Source: Diplosphaera chodatii
Taxonomy: Eukaryota > Chlorophyta > Trebouxiophyceae > Prasiolales > Stichococcaceae
Length of the DNA: 64,000 bases
Reading direction: 5' to 3'
NCBI GenBank assembly: GCA_032358165.1
Contig: JAALGY010000033.1
Span: forward strand, 1,798,001-1,862,000
The notes under the pieces are model-generated. The model had not been told where the DNA came from and did not search any database. It saw nothing but the letters and a program-made list of their open reading frames with translations. Positions 10,927-23,450 of this stretch are shown in pieces (the first letter of the stretch is position 1; each line of letters opens with the position of its first letter). A program made the translations under genes and the position numbers.

Positions 10927-13900
10927 ATGCGTTTTTGCGGAGGGTGTTCCGGCCCTGCCTTCAGCAGCGCGACAGTCAATGCGTGCTTGTACGAGCCTGC
11001 AGCCGCAGCAGTCGTGCTGGCACTCGCCGTGCTCCAGGCGGTGTGGCAAGTGCGGCGTCTGCGCCTTCTGGAGCGCGTCCGCTTTGGGCAGCATGAGCAA
11101 CGGTCCACCGGTGCGCATCACCTGCATGGCGTCACGCCCTGTCTGTGAATCCACTGATGTGCTGTGTGCCTATGCAAATCGGTAATGACATGGTGCACTG
11201 AAGGCAGATGCTGTGCTGCAGGACATGCAACACGGCGCATTGCGCCCATTCTTTACATAGCTCTGGCCGTGTCCCACCTAGTCGCCTTTGTCTACGACCT
11301 TGTGGCGCACCATGGTCCTCCATTTGCAGCAGTATACGATGCTGCCCTGGTGTCCACCTGGGCGGTTGCACTGGTGCGGTGCATCAAGTGGTCTACACAT
11401 GCTGTCTTGCATTGCCAAGCTGCTGCTGAAGCTTCTTGGGAGTCATCACAGCGATGTCACGCTTTTGAACTCCTGTAGGTGACGGCTTGGCTGAGCTGGA
11501 AGCATGGGTTGGTGCTGCGGTGGCGGCTGCAAACTCTGATCACAACAGCGGTGTACGCCGGCAGCCTGTACATTGCAGTCCGGGCGCTGCACGCTGGCAG
11601 AGCAGCAGGACCGGCGCCGTCCCTCCCAGGCGCCAAGACACACGCCATTCTGTCCGGCGTACAGCTGGCACTGGCAGCGGCCGCTTCAGTGGTCGACTTC
11701 CTGAGGTGGGGCTGTAGCGATGGCGATCATGTCGGTCTGGTGCTGGTGCCCTTCGATGGTACTGGGTAGTAGGTGGCGTGGTGAACGTATATGCCTGTCA
11801 GGCTTCGCAAACCAATTGAACTGACTTGGCTCGATGCCATCCTGCAGTCCCCCGCCAGCCCCGGAAGAAGAGGAAGCGCTGAAGCAGGCGCTGTTGGCGG
11901 GCCTCAATGAGAACGGGGAGTCGGGTCCCGATGTGGAGGCGCCAGCACCCAAGAAGAGCCGCTCCTGGACAAGCCTCTTCGGCTCGGCGCTGGTGTTTGT
12001 GTGGCCTGATGACTGGGTATTGCAGGTGATGCTCACACCAGCTACCCACGCGTTGCAGCGTGCTGCGTGCGCAACAGCCATGTGATGTGCATGATGCCGT
12101 GTCCCCAAGAAGATCTGCAGTGGTTGTCTGAGCATGCTGCTGACCACGTGAAGGCACGAGGCATTGCGTGCATGGTCATCATCATCTGCGTCCGCCTCCT
12201 CAACCTGGCGGTGCCGATTCTATACAAGAAGGTACAGGGGTCACAGAAATGCCTGCCCTCGGTGCACCGGCAGTCGCCTATCACGAAGTCGCCTCTGCCA
12301 CCCCGCAACATGAGAGCGTGCTCCACAGGTGGTGGACGTGCTGGCGGACATCACCAATGGCACACATCCGCGGCCAGGAGACAAACCGGAGCACTACACG
12401 TTTATGCAGGCTTTCTACCCCTACGTTCTCCTGTACATCATAGCGTACTTCTTCCAGGTGTGCTTGCTCGATGCAGAGTATCTGGGAACAACCTGACACG
12501 CTCTGTTTTTTTCCCCTGGCATTACTTGCACTTGGGTGAACACCATGGCCGCCCTGCGCAGGGAGGCACTGGTGGTGGTGCTGTGGGAATCCTGAGCAAC
12601 CTGCGGCAGTACCTATGGTAAGATGACATTCTGCTCTGAAGGTGCTATATGATGTGGTGAGGTTGACCGACAAATTTACACGTCAAGCTGATGTATGGTA
12701 TGGATTGCAGGATCCCCATCACGCAGAATGCTTACAGGTGAGCTTGTGCACAGGTTCACAACTGCAACCTGTCTACAAATCAGGCATTGTGTGCTGTGAG
12801 TGTCTTCTGTTTGTGCTGCGCAGGCGGATTAGTCTGGATCTCTTTAGCCATATCCTCGCATTGGACCTTGACTTCCACCTGAAAAGGAAGACAGGCGAGG
12901 TAGGGGTCGTTATGTACACACGAATCTCTTTGGCTACCGCAGACTATTAAATGCCAGCCCTCTTAACATGTTGGTTTTGTGTATATGCTCCTGGCAGACA
13001 GCTGGTGGTGCTTCAAGCAAAGTGTTGCTGAGCGGTGCGCAGGTGATGCGGGTGCTTGACCGCGGCACAAGCGCCATACAGAACATCTTGAGCACGGTTG
13101 TGTTTGCCATCGGGCCACAGGTGCTGTATGAATGGCTTGATGTTGCTTGCAAAGCCTGATCTGAGAGCCTGCAAGCAAATCAGTCGAGCATCCTATGACA
13201 CTCACATTCAATAGACTGGCTGATTTTGTGACTTCGCACCTCAGATCATCGACATTGCACTGTCCTGCTGCTACATTGCATATTCTTTGGTGAGCAGCGG
13301 GCATCTGCACATGGCAGTGCAGCAATTGCCCTTGTTGGTTGGTACCTACTTCCTAGTGAGTCTGCACTTCTGACTGAGTGTCACTATTGTCATATGCACC
13401 TGACGACCACTGCCTTGCAGGAGCCCTGGATTGCTGTGATCGTCTTCGTGACGCTGGCATCGTACATCCCGCTGACCATTTACCTGACAGAGTGGCGCGG
13501 GCAGTTTAGGAGGTGGGCACTTGGCACTTCTAGGAATGCCTTTATGCTGCTGAATCTGACTGCTGTGCGTCTACGGATATGAATGTCATTTTCCTATGCA
13601 GAGACTTGAACAAGCTTGACAATGCGAAGGGCGCAAGGGCAACTGACGGTGTGCCGTGCTTCTGGCGCTGTGTCTGTATGCAACTGCTGTGTCAGGCTGT
13701 GTTCATGAGCATGTAGAAAACCTACTGCCTGTGTCATCTCAATTTTGTGTCCTGAGCACTGCAGCCCTGCTGAACTACGAGACCGTTGCATACTTCTGCA
13801 ACCAGGATCTTGAGCGCACCAACTATGCGACCGCCATTGCCGACTATCAGGTTCAAAAACTTTCCTGGTGCAAACGTTTCAGCACACTGAGTGCCTGCGC

Positions 13901-16584
13901 GCAGTGCAAAGCACTTATCTGTGCTCCCTATTGAACCTCTGCTCGCCCAGGTCGTGATGCCAGACCAAGTGGCTTACTTGCACATTGCAGACGGTCGAGT
14001 ACAAGCTGCTAGCATCGCTGAATGTCTTGAACGTGGTGCAATCCATGATCATCTTCAGCGGGCTTGCAGCTGGCCTCACTGTATGCGCTAAGGCAAGCAA
14101 GCGCTGATGCAGTGTGATTGTGGAGCATGATTGATGGAAGCTGAAGTACATGTGCTGCTTCAGTTCAGTCGTGACCGCTTGTTACCTGCGCCAACTCCAG
14201 GGAGTTGCTAGCGGCAGCCTCACAGTGGGCGATGCTGTGCTGTTCGTGACACTCATACAGCAGCTGTACCAGCCGCTCAACTACTTTGGTAAGACATTAC
14301 CGCAGGAATCAACTCGTTTGCGCCGCTCTTCATGCTTTGCAGTCTGTCATTCTGATTGTGCCTGCAAGCAACTGGGGCTTGACTTCTCTGGACCTGTGTC
14401 GTTGCAGGGTCCTACTACAGAGTGATTCAGCAGTACATGATCGACATGGAGAACATGTTCGACTTGCTTGCCACAAACCCAAAGCTGCAGGTACGCTCCA
14501 TCCTGTCGCGCATTATGCGCAGTTGATGCAGTTAGCATATCCTGCCTCCAGCGCATATAGCACTCTCTGCTCCCTGGCAACACTTGGAATGTCTTGCTAC
14601 CAGGATGCGCCCGATGCCAAGGAGCTCGTGCACAGCGGGGCGCCAGAGGTCGCCTTTGAAAACTGCAGCTTTGGTGCGAATCTACCTCTTATGATACCTG
14701 CCAGTGTGCCTGGGTTTTCTTATAGATAAACCTGCCGCTTGGCCCAAAACGTTCAATCACAGTATAGTCTCCACGGTTCGCGACGTGCCCATGTCATGGG
14801 TGTGACCATGACTATTACTTGCAGAGTACCATCCGGGCACACCAGTGCTGAGGGGCGTGAGCATGGCGGCGGCGGGCGGCCAGACGCTGGCTCTGGTGGG
14901 CGCCACCGGCAGCGGCAAGTCCACCTGCCTGCGCCTCCTGTTCAGGTGAAACGTTGTGCACTACAGTGTGGCAGGCGAGCGCTGCAGTGTCTGCAGGTTG
15001 GGATCGCGTTCTTCTCATTCCTGCCATATGACCTAGAAGCTCACGCGAGTCCTGCCGTCAGAACAGTGCAGCAGCGTTGCTGCCTTCCTCGCAGGTTCTA
15101 TGACGCGACCGGCGGCAGGGTCACCATCAACGGACAGGACATCAGCAAGGTTACACAGGTACAATCGGTGGGGCTTTCTGTACAGCAAATTCAACGCAAA
15201 ATGTGTGGCTCAGACGCTGCACTTATGCTGGATACTAACAGCTGTGCCGAGGGAGTTTGGCTGTTGACATGCAGATGTCGCTGCGGGCAGCGATGGGCGT
15301 GGTGCCGCAGGACACTGTCCTCTTCAACGACACGATCCTGTACAATATCAGGTGCCGCGCCAAGGAGCCCTGTGAAAACAACTGCCCTGCAAAAGGTACC
15401 TCGTCCACCGGATCTTATATGTGTGTCTGACATGCTTCACAGGTATGGTCGGCCATCAGCAACAGACGAGGAGGTCTACAAGGCAGCAGAGGCTGCATCA
15501 ATCCACGAGGCCATCATCAGCCGCTTTCCGCAGGCAAGTGGACAGCCTGGCCCGCTGCGCAGCCATGGACATGGTAGTGCGTGTGTCTTCAGCAAACATT
15601 TTTACATTCTTTGCTGTGCATTACAAGCAGCGTGCAAGGTCCAGCACATGTTTGTGTCATGCTTTGCACAGGGGTATGCCACGGTGGTGGGTGAGCGAGG
15701 TCTACGGCTAAGCGGTGGCGAGAAGCAGCGTGTGGCATTTGCACGCACCATCCTGAAGGACCCTGCCGTGCTTCTACTCGGTCAGTTGCATGTCCAAGCT
15801 GGGATCTGAGCATGACTGGCTCGTTGTTTGCCATGTGCATGGAATTACGAATTTTGCCATGTGACATGGGCAATCTTCCTGCATGCAGACGAGGCAACTT
15901 CTAGTCTCGACAGCCTGACAGAGCGGCGGATCCAGGTGTGGCTGTGCTCAAGCATATGTCTGCTCTGGTCGGAGGCACCAGACGTTCAGCATACGCCGAT
16001 GTAAATGCTGCGTCTGTCTTTCATGCGAAAGCATGGACATTTTGCTCAGCATGAGGACATCTGCCTGCAGGACGCGCTCACCAGCCTACGACAGGACCGC
16101 ACGACCATCATTGTTGCTCACAGGTGTGTGCAGGCTGACACGCAATGCAACTGTTGCGGTGCAGGCCAGTCATATGTAGTGTGTTGATCGTGCAAGCCTG
16201 CGTGCAGGCTGAGCACCATCATGGACGCAGATCGGATAGTAGTGCTCCAGGTATGGTGTTGGCAATGCAAATAATTGCCCCAAATCAATCTCCTGCGAAC
16301 CCATAAGTCTATGCTCTTCTTGCTGCAACACTGAACACCGTTGTTGCGCGGTGCAGCACGGTGAGGTGGTTGAGGTGGGCAGCCACGCAGAGTTGCTGGA
16401 GAAGCAGGGTTTGTATTGTGACATGTGGTCACGACAGCAGGAGGCCGCCACCGGAAACGGTGCCGGCTCGACAGCCACCTCCCGGGCTGCGTCACGAGTG
16501 GCATCGACTGTAGACCTGCAGAGCTCAGCCGAAGCTACCAGCTCGAAATCAGCGGCCAATGTGGCCAACACTGCGGACGAGTAG
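10927..16584 (+). CDS. HMT1/ABCB6-type half ABC transporter
   Basis: Half-size ABC exporter of the heavy-metal-tolerance/ABCB6 branch, whose members move metal-thiol complexes or porphyrin-type substrates across organelle or vacuole membranes. It has a hydrophobic N-terminal extension of several helices (10927-11760), an acidic Glu/Lys linker (11834-11980), then a six-helix transmembrane domain starting with [13 protein letters not shown] (about 12195-12235). The nucleotide-binding domain has Walker [10 protein letters not shown] (about 14899-14925), the Q-loop exon [17 protein letters not shown] (about 15300-15350), signature [14 protein letters not shown] (from 15708), Walker [14 protein letters not shown] across an intron (15770 to 15910), and H-loop IIVAHR then [14 protein letters not shown] (16105 and 16205). 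The tail is Ser/Ala-rich. Walker B splices in phase (CTCG, then ACGAG). The N-terminal extension separates HMT1/ABCB6 from the mitochondrial ATM branch. The substrate cannot be read from sequence. More than a dozen introns are implied. Confidence 0.88.
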
Positions 16585-16661
16585 ACTCACGCTGCCATGC
16601 ATGGCCTGCTCTGTGTTACACCACAGCAGTCACGAGACCACGAACCTGACCTTGAATGCCA

Positions 16662-16666
16662 TGTAA
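16662..16666 (+). promoter_or_regulatory. TGTAA polyadenylation signal of the ABC transporter gene
   Basis: A TGTAA pentamer, the usual chlorophyte poly(A) signal, lies about 78 nt past the ABC transporter stop. The convergent SKP1-like gene stops only about 100 bp further on. Confidence 0.45.
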
Positions 16667-16768
16667 CATGATGCTGCGTCTGCAACCTGAGGTTTGCCCA
16701 TGGCTCTGGGCTCTGAGAACGGCAAGCTGCCAGCATCACGCCCAGCACTCTGCACTCGCTACGCTGCG

Positions 16769-19332
16769 CTACACATGAGGCTGGGCAAAGCGCCAGGACA
16801 GCTCGACGCTGGCGCCAGAGGGGGTGTGCGCCCGCAGGCTGCCGTCCGCGCCGCGCACCAGCTGCAGGCGCGCCGACTGCACCTCGCCAGGCTCTGTGGC
16901 CAGCCCGTCCACCGCCCTCAGAAACTGCTTCAGCACAGACGACAGCGCCTGGAAGTCCTCCCTGTCGGGCATGCCCGCCACAGATGGCGACTTGCTGCTG
17001 CCGGCATGAGCCACAATGCTGCCAGGGCCGCAGTCACCATTGCCCAGCGAGTGAGCCTCAGCTGAAGGGTCCGGCACGCCTGCCACCTCTCGTGCCAGGC
17101 TTTGCAACGGCGCCGCCTCGGCACCGTTGCCGTGTTCTGTGGGCGGTGGCTGGTCTGGTGCGCTGCTCGCACTGAGCGCAGGCATGCTGCTGCCAGGCTC
17201 CGCGAGCGCTGCTTTGGCCAGGGCTGGAGCACCCCGGGCAGCAGCTGCCCTGACTCCTGGCTGTAGTGCCACCACTTGTGTGGTGCCATTGGTGGCGGCT
17301 GGCTGTTGCATATTGCTGTGAGCCACGATGTTGGGTGTTGGCCAATCCTGTCCAGCCAGACGGCCAACAAACATCAGGACGGCACCTTTCAACCTGGCAG
17401 AGCAACACTTAACTGCAGCTGTCAGACAGCTGAGCAGGCAAAGCGACCGCTCTCAAATCACCTCAACAGCTTCGTCATCCCGGACAAGTTCATCGTCTGT
17501 CTCGCTGCCCACGTCGGACGCATCATCACTGAAGTCGCTGTCAGAGTTGCTGGTCTCCACGTCACTCCCAGAGCAGGCACCGCCACTGGGCATGCGCGCG
17601 CGGAAGTCCCGCAGGCTCGTCAGCACCGAGACCGTCTCAGCCCGCGGCACCTGCAACATCAGCGCTATGCCCGCCTTTGCACGCCATCCACTCTGTGACA
17701 CTCAGTGATGCCCCAAAATGTGGGCAGTTGCACTGCCCACATGCACATATGTCGAGCTTCCTACAACATTTTCTACAGCTATGTTCCTGTCCACACCAAG
17801 CAGCAATGACCCTACCCGCCACTCCGCCTGCAGTCGGCGTGCCAGGACACTGGCCACATCGCTGTCGCCAATGCCATTCACATGGCCCGGCTGTGCAGCG
17901 TCTGCATCTGGCACGGTGCGGTCTGCCGGCAGCACCGGCGCTGTCGCTAGTGCGGCGTCGCCCGCTTGCTGTGCTGCTGCCGGACACGCCCCAGCATGGC
18001 CATTGCTGCCTGCCGTGATGGGCCCCGCGGTGCGCTGGAAGCTGCCCTCGCCGCTGGACAGTGCATCGCCAGCCTTCTTACTTCGCCCCTTCTTCTTCCC
18101 TTTCTTTCCCTTCCCCTTGCTGCGGCACCACAAATCAGCACATCCCCACCAATGGACAGTAGGATGCAGCTGGGTGTGTGCCAGCCATGCATGCCTACAT
18201 GGCAGATATGCCACGCACCTGCCAGCTGCACCGTCCTGAATGAAGTTGAGCAGCTGATCCAGAGATCGCTGGTCATCGGCTGGCATACTGGCCGGCGCCG
18301 CCGGCAGCTTGCCGATCGCCGCCTTCTTCACTGCCAGGCTCTGCAGCGGAAGACAGCCATGCATTCTCTTGAAACACCTCATAACGAACTTGGATAGAGA
18401 CACGCAGCACCGCCAGCACCGTCATGTGCAAGTCCAGCGTCGACCGGCACCTGGCGCTTCTTTGCATACAGCTTGTTGAGCAGCTTGATGCGGGCGTCGG
18501 CGAGGCCCGACTTGAGCGGCTCCAGCTTCTCCTCCTCTGTCAGGTCGTCCGGCAGCTTGAAGGTGGCGCGGATCTCCTCCGGCGTCTTGCCCTCGATCAT
18601 GCGCGCGAGGGCGCGTGACGTCAGGTCCACCAGCGGCTTCATCTCCAAGCTGCGGCGCAGGGGGCAGGGTGTCCACAGCAACACCTCACTGGCTGAAGCT
18701 TTGCCCCTGCAACAACTCAGTTGCTGGAATGTAAAGCGATGTACCTGTCCGCTGCAGAGGTGAGCTCGCACAGGCGGCGGGTGTCCAGCCGGATAAATTT
18801 CTCGTCGAACGCCTTGCGCTCCTTGTCGGAATGGCCCGGCACCCGGTGGTAGCGGCAGTATGTCAGCAGCAGCTGCAGCACCTCCGCAGTCACCTGCATT
18901 TTGGGTGCCAGATGCACATCATCAGGTCCCTGCGTGTCCGCCAGGCCAGCACCCAGATGGGCAGGAAACAAGCGACGCTGCACACACCTGCTTGGGCAGC
19001 ACGACAGGGTCATCCTCGGACACGCCGTGCCCGCTCCGCAGCACCTCCCGCTGCACGAACGGCGACAGGAGCGCTACCTGCATCGCAACACGTTTCACGT
19101 ACTCACCTTGATACAAGGGGAAAGCAACACGGTGAGAAGGCGTCATATTATGTGATGTGCATGCAAACCGCGCACGCACCTCCCGCTCGATGTGCTCGAG
19201 TTCCGTCTCTTCCACGCCCGCGACCTGCACCCACACGTGCGACGCCTCCAGCGCGGCCTGCAGGTGCTGCTCTCGGCCCAGCACCGCCCCGGCAGCTGGA
19301 GCGGGTGCCGCAGCAATATCGCCGCTCGGCAT
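16769..19332 (-). CDS. SKP1-like protein of the ASK20/ASK21 type with long C-terminal extension
   Basis: SKP1 adaptor fold, which links F-box proteins to cullin-1 in SCF ubiquitin ligases. After MPSGDIAAA, the BTB/POZ-like part reads ELEHIEREV, then LLSPFVQREVL, LPKQVTAEVLQLLLTYCRYH, FDEKFIRLDTRRLCELTSAA and, across an intron, MKPLVDLTSRALARMIEGKT, then PEEIRATFKLPDDLTEEEK. It does not end there like classic SKP1. It goes on with DARIKLLNKLYAKKRQ, DDQRSLDQLLNFIQDG, a Lys/Gly run (KGKGKKGKKKGRSKK, about 18078-18122) and ARRLQAEWRVGSLL, an order known from plant ASK21. A Ser/Asp-rich acidic exon (17453-17665) follows. A donor after DDEAVE joins in phase to an acceptor before DWPTPNIVAHS, giving a last Ala-rich exon that stops at 16769. 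That last join is inference; 17453 is an alternative end. Confidence 0.8.
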
Positions 19333-20001
19333 AGCGCTGCACGGCGGTCAGCACTGCTGCAGCGACCACCCGGGCGGGCGGACTGTACTCACGCGGGGCT
19401 GAGCTGGAACAACAGCCGGGACAGCTGCGACTGCATCAGGCAGCCCAGCGTTGCTGCTGGCTGTGCTGCCCCACAGGACACCTGGACAAGGGCCACGTCC
19501 TCCTGACGACACACTGAAACGCACAAGCGCAGCTGATCAGCGACAGGCTGCAAAGCAAGTCTGTCAGAGTCTCCCAAACACCTGACAATCAATCGCAATG
19601 CATCGGCTGCACAGGCAGCACCAAAAACGCTTGCACTGTGGTACTCGCTCAGAAGGACGGAGCCGGCAATTCACATGAAGTGTCAGAACACAGCGTGAGG
19701 CATGATCCAATCTGAACGATATACACACGACGGGCTACGACTTGGATGGGTATGCGGAGCTGACCGCTCTGCCTGCACTCGGCCCATGCCTGCTTAGCAG
19801 ACGTAGTCGTCACTAGTCCTAGACCTAATAACAGGCAGGAGGGTTTGCACCTGGTTCGATGGCCAGCACTTGACCGGGCGTCCGGCAAACATTACGCCTG
19901 CGCACCCAGTCACACCGCATTGGTCTCGTCAAGTATTTGCTCCTGCTGGGTTGCTCGAGGTCGCGACTGCGGCTTGACTGCTGATCGAGAAAGGGTGTCC
20001 G
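19333..20001. promoter_or_regulatory. Divergent intergenic region, SKP1-like / PEAMT
   Basis: About 670 bp separates the two start codons, so it should hold both promoters and 5' UTRs. Open frames here on either strand show no recognisable domain. No clear TATA element was seen. Confidence 0.45.
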
Positions 20002-23000
20002 ATGGTCCAGCAAACATTGGTGCACAATGGCCCCGTGGCGTCCAGCCACCGCGCCGCGCAGGCCGACTACTGGAAGGAGCACTCGGTATCAGCAACAGTT
20101 GAAGCCATGATGCTGGACAGCCAGGCCAAGGTCATCGACAAACAGGAGCGGCCCGAGGTGCGCTCCTGGGAAGCCGTCCAACCAGCAGAAATAAGCGACA
20201 TGGCCAGCACCGGGGGTGCAGCACCCGCAGCGAGACATGAATCGGCAGCCGCTCAGTTTGTGGCCATGTTGAGACAGTTTCAACCGTTTGGCAACGGGTT
20301 TCGGGGTGTGCATGCAGCCCAGATCAGTAGTCATGTTGGCAGTGCTCCGGCTTGTATGCTGCCGGTCACCGCATGCACGCGTGAAAATGGCCTGCAGCCG
20401 TCTGCTAAGGGGCAGGTCAAGTGCACATGCTGTTTGGTGGCGGGCCCGGTGTGTCTCCAGGAGTGCGACATCACAGTGTGCAGCTTGGTACCTGGCAAAG
20501 AAGCTGCAAGCCAGCATGCATGCAGCAAACATGGTCCATGGGTCAGACCATGACAAGTCCGTAAGATTTAGGTTTGCGCCTGGGCCATGGATCCTTGCTT
20601 GCAGGATCTCTGAGTGTTGCCCATGGCTGCAGGTGCTGCGCATGCTGGGCTCGGTCGCGGGGAAGCGTGTTGTGGAGCTGGGCGCCGGCATCGGCCGCTT
20701 CACCGGCGAGCTGGCGCGCAACGCGGCGCACGTGCTCGCCGTCGACTTCATGGAGAACCTGATCGCCCAGAACCGCGTGAACCATGCGCACTGCTCCAAT
20801 GTGGAGTGGCGCCAGGCGGACGCCACGCAGCTGACGGTGAACATCGCATTGGCATCGAATGGAGGTCCCATGCTGCAACATTGTCTTGCAACGAGTACCT
20901 CAAGTACACAGCGGACCAAGTGTAACCTTGCACTGCAGCTGCCGCTGGGCAGCTTCGACGTGGTGTTCTCCAACTGGCTGCTGATGTACCTGGATGATGG
21001 AGAGGTCGCCAAGCTTGCGGCCGACTCCCTGCGCTGGGTGAGCTTTCCTGCTTCCTTTCACTGCCATGCTGCTGCCATACCGTGCCATGCAAAGCAAAAG
21101 TGCATGGCACTCAGCCGGCCCTGGTGCTGGCCACGCAGGTCAAGGAGGGCGGCACGATCTTCTTCAGGGAGTCGTGCTTCCGGCAAAGCGGAGACGCCAA
21201 GCGCAGCAACAACCCCACACACTACCGCAACCCTCGCAATTACTTTGCAATCTTTGACAGTGCAGAGGTGGGGCTGTACAGCCTGCAGTCATCTGTGGGA
21301 TGAAGTAGCCCTAGAGTGAACTAAGGTGGCTTGATGGACAACAATCAACACAAATGCCTGCTCCATCCCTCCACAGGTTGAGGAGGCAGACGGTCGCTTT
21401 GCACACTACGAACTGGTCAGCTGCAAATGTGTAGACACATATGTGCGGGTGAAGAAGAACCAGAATCAGATCTGCTGGAAGTGGGTGAAGGTGAGCATGC
21501 CTATGGTCTAACCTGCATGGTGTGCAAATGGCAAATGGTGCAGCGCTCCAGTGCGTGCCCTCGCGTTGGTGCACGCATGTTGAGCGGCAGGAGCGTGCCG
21601 CAGGTGGTGACAGAGGGCCGGCGACCGGGCACCGTCCGCTCGTTCCTGGACTCCACCCAGTACAGCACGACCAGCATCCTGCGCTATGAGCGCATGTTCG
21701 GCAGCGGCTTTGTGTCCACAGGAGGCATCGAGACCACGAAGGTGCGGCGACCAGCAGCTTCATATTACATGATGCGCGACTCGAGGGTCGGCGCGTTGTG
21801 CAGCTTGTTCCCCTGAGGCTGCTGCTCGACGCGTGTGACAGCCAGCCACTGGAAGCGCACTGATTGCGGGTGCAGGAGTTTGTGGCAAGGCTGGGGCTGC
21901 AGCCCGGGGAACGTGTGCTGGATGTGGGGTGCGGCATTGGGGGCAGCGACTTCTACATGGCCAGCCAGCACAGCGTGTATGTGCACGGCATCGACCTTTC
22001 CGTCAACATGGTGCTCATTGCTTTGGAGCGCGCACAGCAGCAGAACCAGACACAGGTGCGACAACCACTAGATACTGGGCGTGAGGTAATCGTGGCAGTG
22101 CATCTGATGCATGTGGCTGCTTGCTACTTGCAGCTGTCTCACCAGCACACCTTTGTCGATTGTCGTCATGCAGGTGTCGTTCGAGATTGCGGACTGCACC
22201 ACGGCAGAGTTTCAGCCAGAGTCATACGATGTCATCTACACCCGGGATACGCTGCTGCACATCTTTGAGAAGCCAGCACTGTTCAAAAGGTGCGGTGCAC
22301 CCTGGCCCTGGATGCCGGCTAGATTGCACCGAACATCCCGAAGCGGCAGTCCACACTTGCTGTGCCGTTGCTTCCCCTGATTGGCGTCCTGTGAGTCGCA
22401 GGTTCATGGAGATGCTGCGGCCAGGCGGCCGGCTGCTGATCAGCGACTACTGCCGCAAGGCCGGCGCTGTCTCCAAGGGCTTTGAGAAGTACATCAAAAA
22501 GCGAGGCTACGACCTGCACAGGTGTGTTCCCGCAACCTCGGACTGCGGGTACTATGCGTTTACACTCTCACCAAGGAGCCTGTGCTAAAGCAACACATTA
22601 TGACCTTGTGCAGTGTCGAAGACTATGGCGCGATGCTGAAGGATGCTGGATTTGCCGATGTCGTGGCAGAGGACCGCACATGGCAGGTGCAGATGCGACC
22701 TCTCCGTGCTGTGCTGGCTCTCGTGTACCTATCGGTGTCTTCACCTGTTGTCATTATGAGAGTTTTGGCAATCCACCAGGCTGCTGACATCCACTCTGCT
22801 GAGCTTCTTCACTGCCGATCGCACAGTTCGAGGCCAGCATGAAGCGGGAGGTGGCCACAGCGACGGCGGACAAGGCTGGCTTCGTCGCAGAGTTCAGCGA
22901 GCAGGATTACACCGAGGTTGTTGGCGGCTGGGCGGCCAAGCTGGAGCGGGTTGCAGAGGGGGAGCAGCGGTGGGGCCTCTTCACCGCCCGCAAGCCAGAG

Positions 23001-23003
23001 TAG
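20002..23003 (+). CDS. Phosphoethanolamine N-methyltransferase (two-domain, plant type)
   Basis: S-adenosylmethionine-dependent enzyme that methylates phosphoethanolamine stepwise to phosphocholine, feeding phosphatidylcholine synthesis in the cytosol. The start fits the family: a short leader, then [20 protein letters not shown]. Exon 1 ends at 20157 (ERPE) and joins in phase at 20633. Domain 1 has SAM motif [16 protein letters not shown], then [16 protein letters not shown] and [20 protein letters not shown]. The linker has [13 protein letters not shown] and [17 protein letters not shown]. Domain 2 has motif [57 protein letters not shown] and [12 protein letters not shown], then [25 protein letters not shown] and [20 protein letters not shown]. 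Both SAM sites are intact, as in the long plant enzyme rather than the single-domain protist forms. Stop TAG at 23001-23003. Confidence 0.95.
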
Positions 23004-23450
23004 TACAGTATCAGGAGTTGACACTGGATAGAACACATCATTTATTGAGCACGTGGGCTGGTTTAGATTTAGAGCATTCTGGTTTGGTGAAGTTTGTGCA
23101 CGGCACTGGGTGCATATATAAGGCACAGCATGGCACCAGTTTTGGGGCTTTGCACTGTATTGAAGATCCTGGTAGGTTTCGCCGCCTGCGCTTGCCCATT
23201 TTGTGTACGGTATGTGAGCAGGTGACAGCAGACTCTGCGTACAGCTGTAGACTGGGTCAGTTGCACTGCTAGTCAGTTGTTGGCACTGTCCAGCGAGGTG
23301 TGTCGCAACAGGGTGGTGTGGGGCATGGGTACTACGTCGCAGGGGCTAGATACTGCTCGGTTGTTTGAAGCGCGCTGCTTGTATTCCAATCTGCTACGAT
23401 ACCTGCAACAACTTGATGCTTATCATTGGCAGGATGACAGCACGGCTATG
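23004..23450. other. Convergent 3' gap, PEAMT / NOC1
   Basis: About 450 bp between two facing stop codons, presumably both 3' UTRs. It contains an isolated TATATAA near 23114, which is unlikely to be a promoter in this context. No gene was seen. Confidence 0.45.

Noticed and set aside
20089..21012. 307-codon open frame on the minus strand
   Set aside because: It lies antisense to the methyltransferase exons and introns, has no recognisable domain, and its length follows from high GC with few stop codons.
23110..23122. TATATAA as a promoter element
   Set aside because: It sits between two convergent stop codons with no gene starting nearby.
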